Part shown: piece by piece, positions 62,075 through 64,000 of the stretch | How positions within the stretch are numbered: position 1 is the first letter of the stretch | Layout of the letters: each line of letters starts with the position of its first letter | Source: Coprinellus micaceus | Taxonomy: Eukaryota; Basidiomycota; Agaricomycetes; Agaricales; Psathyrellaceae | Reading direction: 5' to 3' | DNA: 64,000 nucleotides | Assembly (NCBI GenBank): GCA_951394405.1 | Contig: OX596334.1 | Span: forward strand, 124,001-188,000 | The notes under the pieces: model-generated | The model's database searches: none | What the model saw: the letters and a program-made list of their open reading frames with translations, nothing else | What the model was told of the DNA's origin: nothing | Made by a program: the position numbers and the translations under genes

Positions 62075-64000
62075 ATGCCTAATAAACCACCAGCGGGCGG
62101 GCAGCCCCTATTCGACAAGGTAGGTGCAAAGGCGATTCGAAGTTGGCCTCTCAGTAGTTGATTGTTCTCCCCCAAGCTCGTCACTCAGGCCAGGGATGGA
62201 GGCAAGGAGGATCTCTGGGAATTGCACCGGGCGATGGAGCCAGAGACATGCAGCCTCCTCGCATTAAAAGCCATCCTGAAGCATCTTCAACTCGAACTTG
62301 TGCCCAACATCGCAGTTGATGAGCACGAAAGAGAACCACACGCGACCTACGCTCAGAACGCGTTCCCTTGTGTCGTGATGCTCTTGACCGTTGCGCGTGC
62401 GCTGCGATTCAATCCTTCCCTGAAGGATGCAGCTATACCACTGCTAGGTGAGGCCGTTGACGGTATTTGCACGTGGATTAATTTCTGCCTGCACTTCGGC
62501 CTATCGGTCCCAATGGACGACAATCCAGGAGGCGACTTTCGCCAGTCGTACTTCTTCCATTCGAGAATGCTGTCGATCCTCTTCGCCTCCGACCCCCGCG
62601 TCCTCCACGTCTTCATCTCGTCCGCCTCGTTCGCCGATCTCCTCCCCCGTTTCTGGATGACGGAAGAGAACCATTCCGAGGTCTTCATGCAACTCGAGGG
62701 ACCCGGCCCGTGTCCAATCCTGGCTCTAATGCTGAACACATTGAAGGACGAGATCGGACGCGAGACCCTCCTCATGCGTATCCTCGTGCAACCGCCGGGC
62801 TTCCTCAAGCACTTCGCTGGTCGGTTCGTTCTCCGAGGCCAACAGCTCACCGGTAGGGTTTCCCCGGACCAAGCGATCGATTACATGGACGCTCTCCTCA
62901 CATGCGTCGACATCCTCTTCTCATCTCACGCTCACGTTCTCCGACGGTACTTCGTGCAAGTCAAATACGTGACGGATTTTGCTATCGTCCTCTACGAGAT
63001 ATCGAACGATATTGTCGCTGGTGGAAAGAACCTTCAAGCTCTTCTTTACGCCCTCTTCAGGCCTACGTACAGACTCTTGACGTTTGTCATGGACGAGACT
63101 TCGAGGGCGGTACGGAATTATCGGGACCTCTTGTCGGGGAACTTCCTTTGGACCGTGGTTCGTATCTTCCCGTCTTTACCAACCAACGACGAGGTCCAGA
63201 TAGACGCTGCTACCCATCTTCTTGAAATACTGGGCGAGTATACTGTGTACCCGTCCGTACTCCGTGCAATAATGGAGGACCCCATGCCAAAGGAAGAGGC
63301 GAGGAAGGTTTTACGACTTGCGAGAATTGGGCCTGTGTGGAAGAAATTTTGGGAGTCTTTGGGAGGGAGGTTGAGAGTGATGGAATCGGTGCCGGCAGGG
63401 ATAACTGCGAACCTCTGCGATAATCCCTCGGTAAGTTCGGCCTCCAATCCTCACAAGTACGACACATTCACGTTCGAGCTTCAGTGTGGTAGTAAGGGCC
63501 CAACCCCGACGACGTCAAAGAGATCCGATCAGACACCCGAGCCAAGCCAGTGCTCAGGCTGCTCTTCTGTCGTCTATTGCTCGAAGGTCTGCCAGAAACA
63601 GGATTGGAAGGAGAGACATCGGTCTGAGTGTCGTCGCGCTCGAATTGACCATTCCCGTAAGTCCAAGCCCGCGGTTCAGTGCATGTCCAGCCTATTTCCT
63701 TCCGTATTTCAGTGACTCCACCACTCACCTGATATTGCAGGCCTTCGCACTGCGAATGCGTGGTACACTCACACCTCCCGTGCCTACCATGCCCACCTCA
63801 TCGCAAGCACGTACAACGCTCGCCTGTCTGAGATCCAGGCCGAGAGCACGAAGAGGTACCCGGGCACCCCGCCGAATCACGTCCTCCCGGTCTTAATGCT
63901 TGTAGGAATCGACCACGTCATCGAGCTCCAGCGCATCACACCTTCCTCCTTCTCGATTCTCGTAGGAATGGGCGAGGCAGGTGCGGAATGGTGGAGTCGA
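62075..64000 (+). CDS. MYND-type zinc-finger protein (5), cut by window end
   Basis: Exons 62075-62119, 62177-63430, 63485-63656 and 63741 to beyond 64000. Closest relative of MYND gene 1: the first two exons have the same lengths (45 and 1254 nt) and much of the protein matches (LVTQARDGGKEDLWELHRAM; ELVPNIAVDEHEREPHATYA; GICTWINFCLHFGLSVPMD). MYND finger about 429-482 (CDNPSCG, CSGC, VVYCSKVCQKQDWKERH, C), then AWYTHTSRAYHAHLIASTYN. The 3' end lies outside the window. TATATA directly precedes the ATG, echoing gene 1. Confidence 0.87.

Overview
The window is nuclear DNA of a filamentous basidiomycete, most likely a plant-polymer-degrading mushroom-forming fungus (Agaricomycetes). Genes are split by many short GT-AG introns of about 45-80 bp. 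The gene content is typical of that group: secreted CBM1-bearing cellulose/xylan enzymes, lineage-expanded BTB, F-box and MYND-finger families, and a Zn2Cys6 activator. Exon joins below were made by eye from splice sites, frame continuity and comparison among paralogues inside the window; nearly all intact gene models sum to a multiple of three.

Layout. 0-11.7 kb: a small secreted protein, a probable MITE, decayed transposon sequence, two secreted DUF1996 proteins (one with CBM1) and an AA9 lytic polysaccharide monooxygenase with CBM1. 11.9-16.3 kb: two BTB genes around an F-box gene. 16.6-21.5 kb: a broken and an intact GH11 xylanase plus two BTB genes (one dead). 21.5-26.9 kb: a 1269-residue Zn2Cys6 transcription factor. 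27-30 kb: gene-poor. 30-38 kb: BTB genes in a direct tandem duplication of about 3.5 kb. 38-41 kb: two GH11-CBM1 xylanases. 42-43.7 kb: a second F-box gene. 43.9-48.5 kb: an inverted copy of the 16.6-21.5 kb block. 48.5-50.4 kb: a mosaic of displaced fragments. 50.9-64 kb: five MYND-finger genes, the last cut by the window end.

The secreted enzymes form a plausible set for attacking xylan-coated cellulose: AA9 oxidatively cleaves cellulose, GH11 enzymes cut xylan, and CBM1 modules anchor several of them. Interleaved with them is a family of 12 BTB loci (8 intact, 3 pseudogenes, 1 exon relic). These share a four-exon design with a 91-nt third exon, and a C-terminal half with up to four CxxC pairs. 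Most also share an upstream element, TTAGCGCCC or TTAAGCGCCC, often followed by CACATGAC. The large inverted duplication has decayed reciprocally, so each arm keeps one working BTB gene and only one arm keeps a working xylanase. Two genes (DUF1996 and the transcription factor) need 5-nt microexons to encode their conserved regions.
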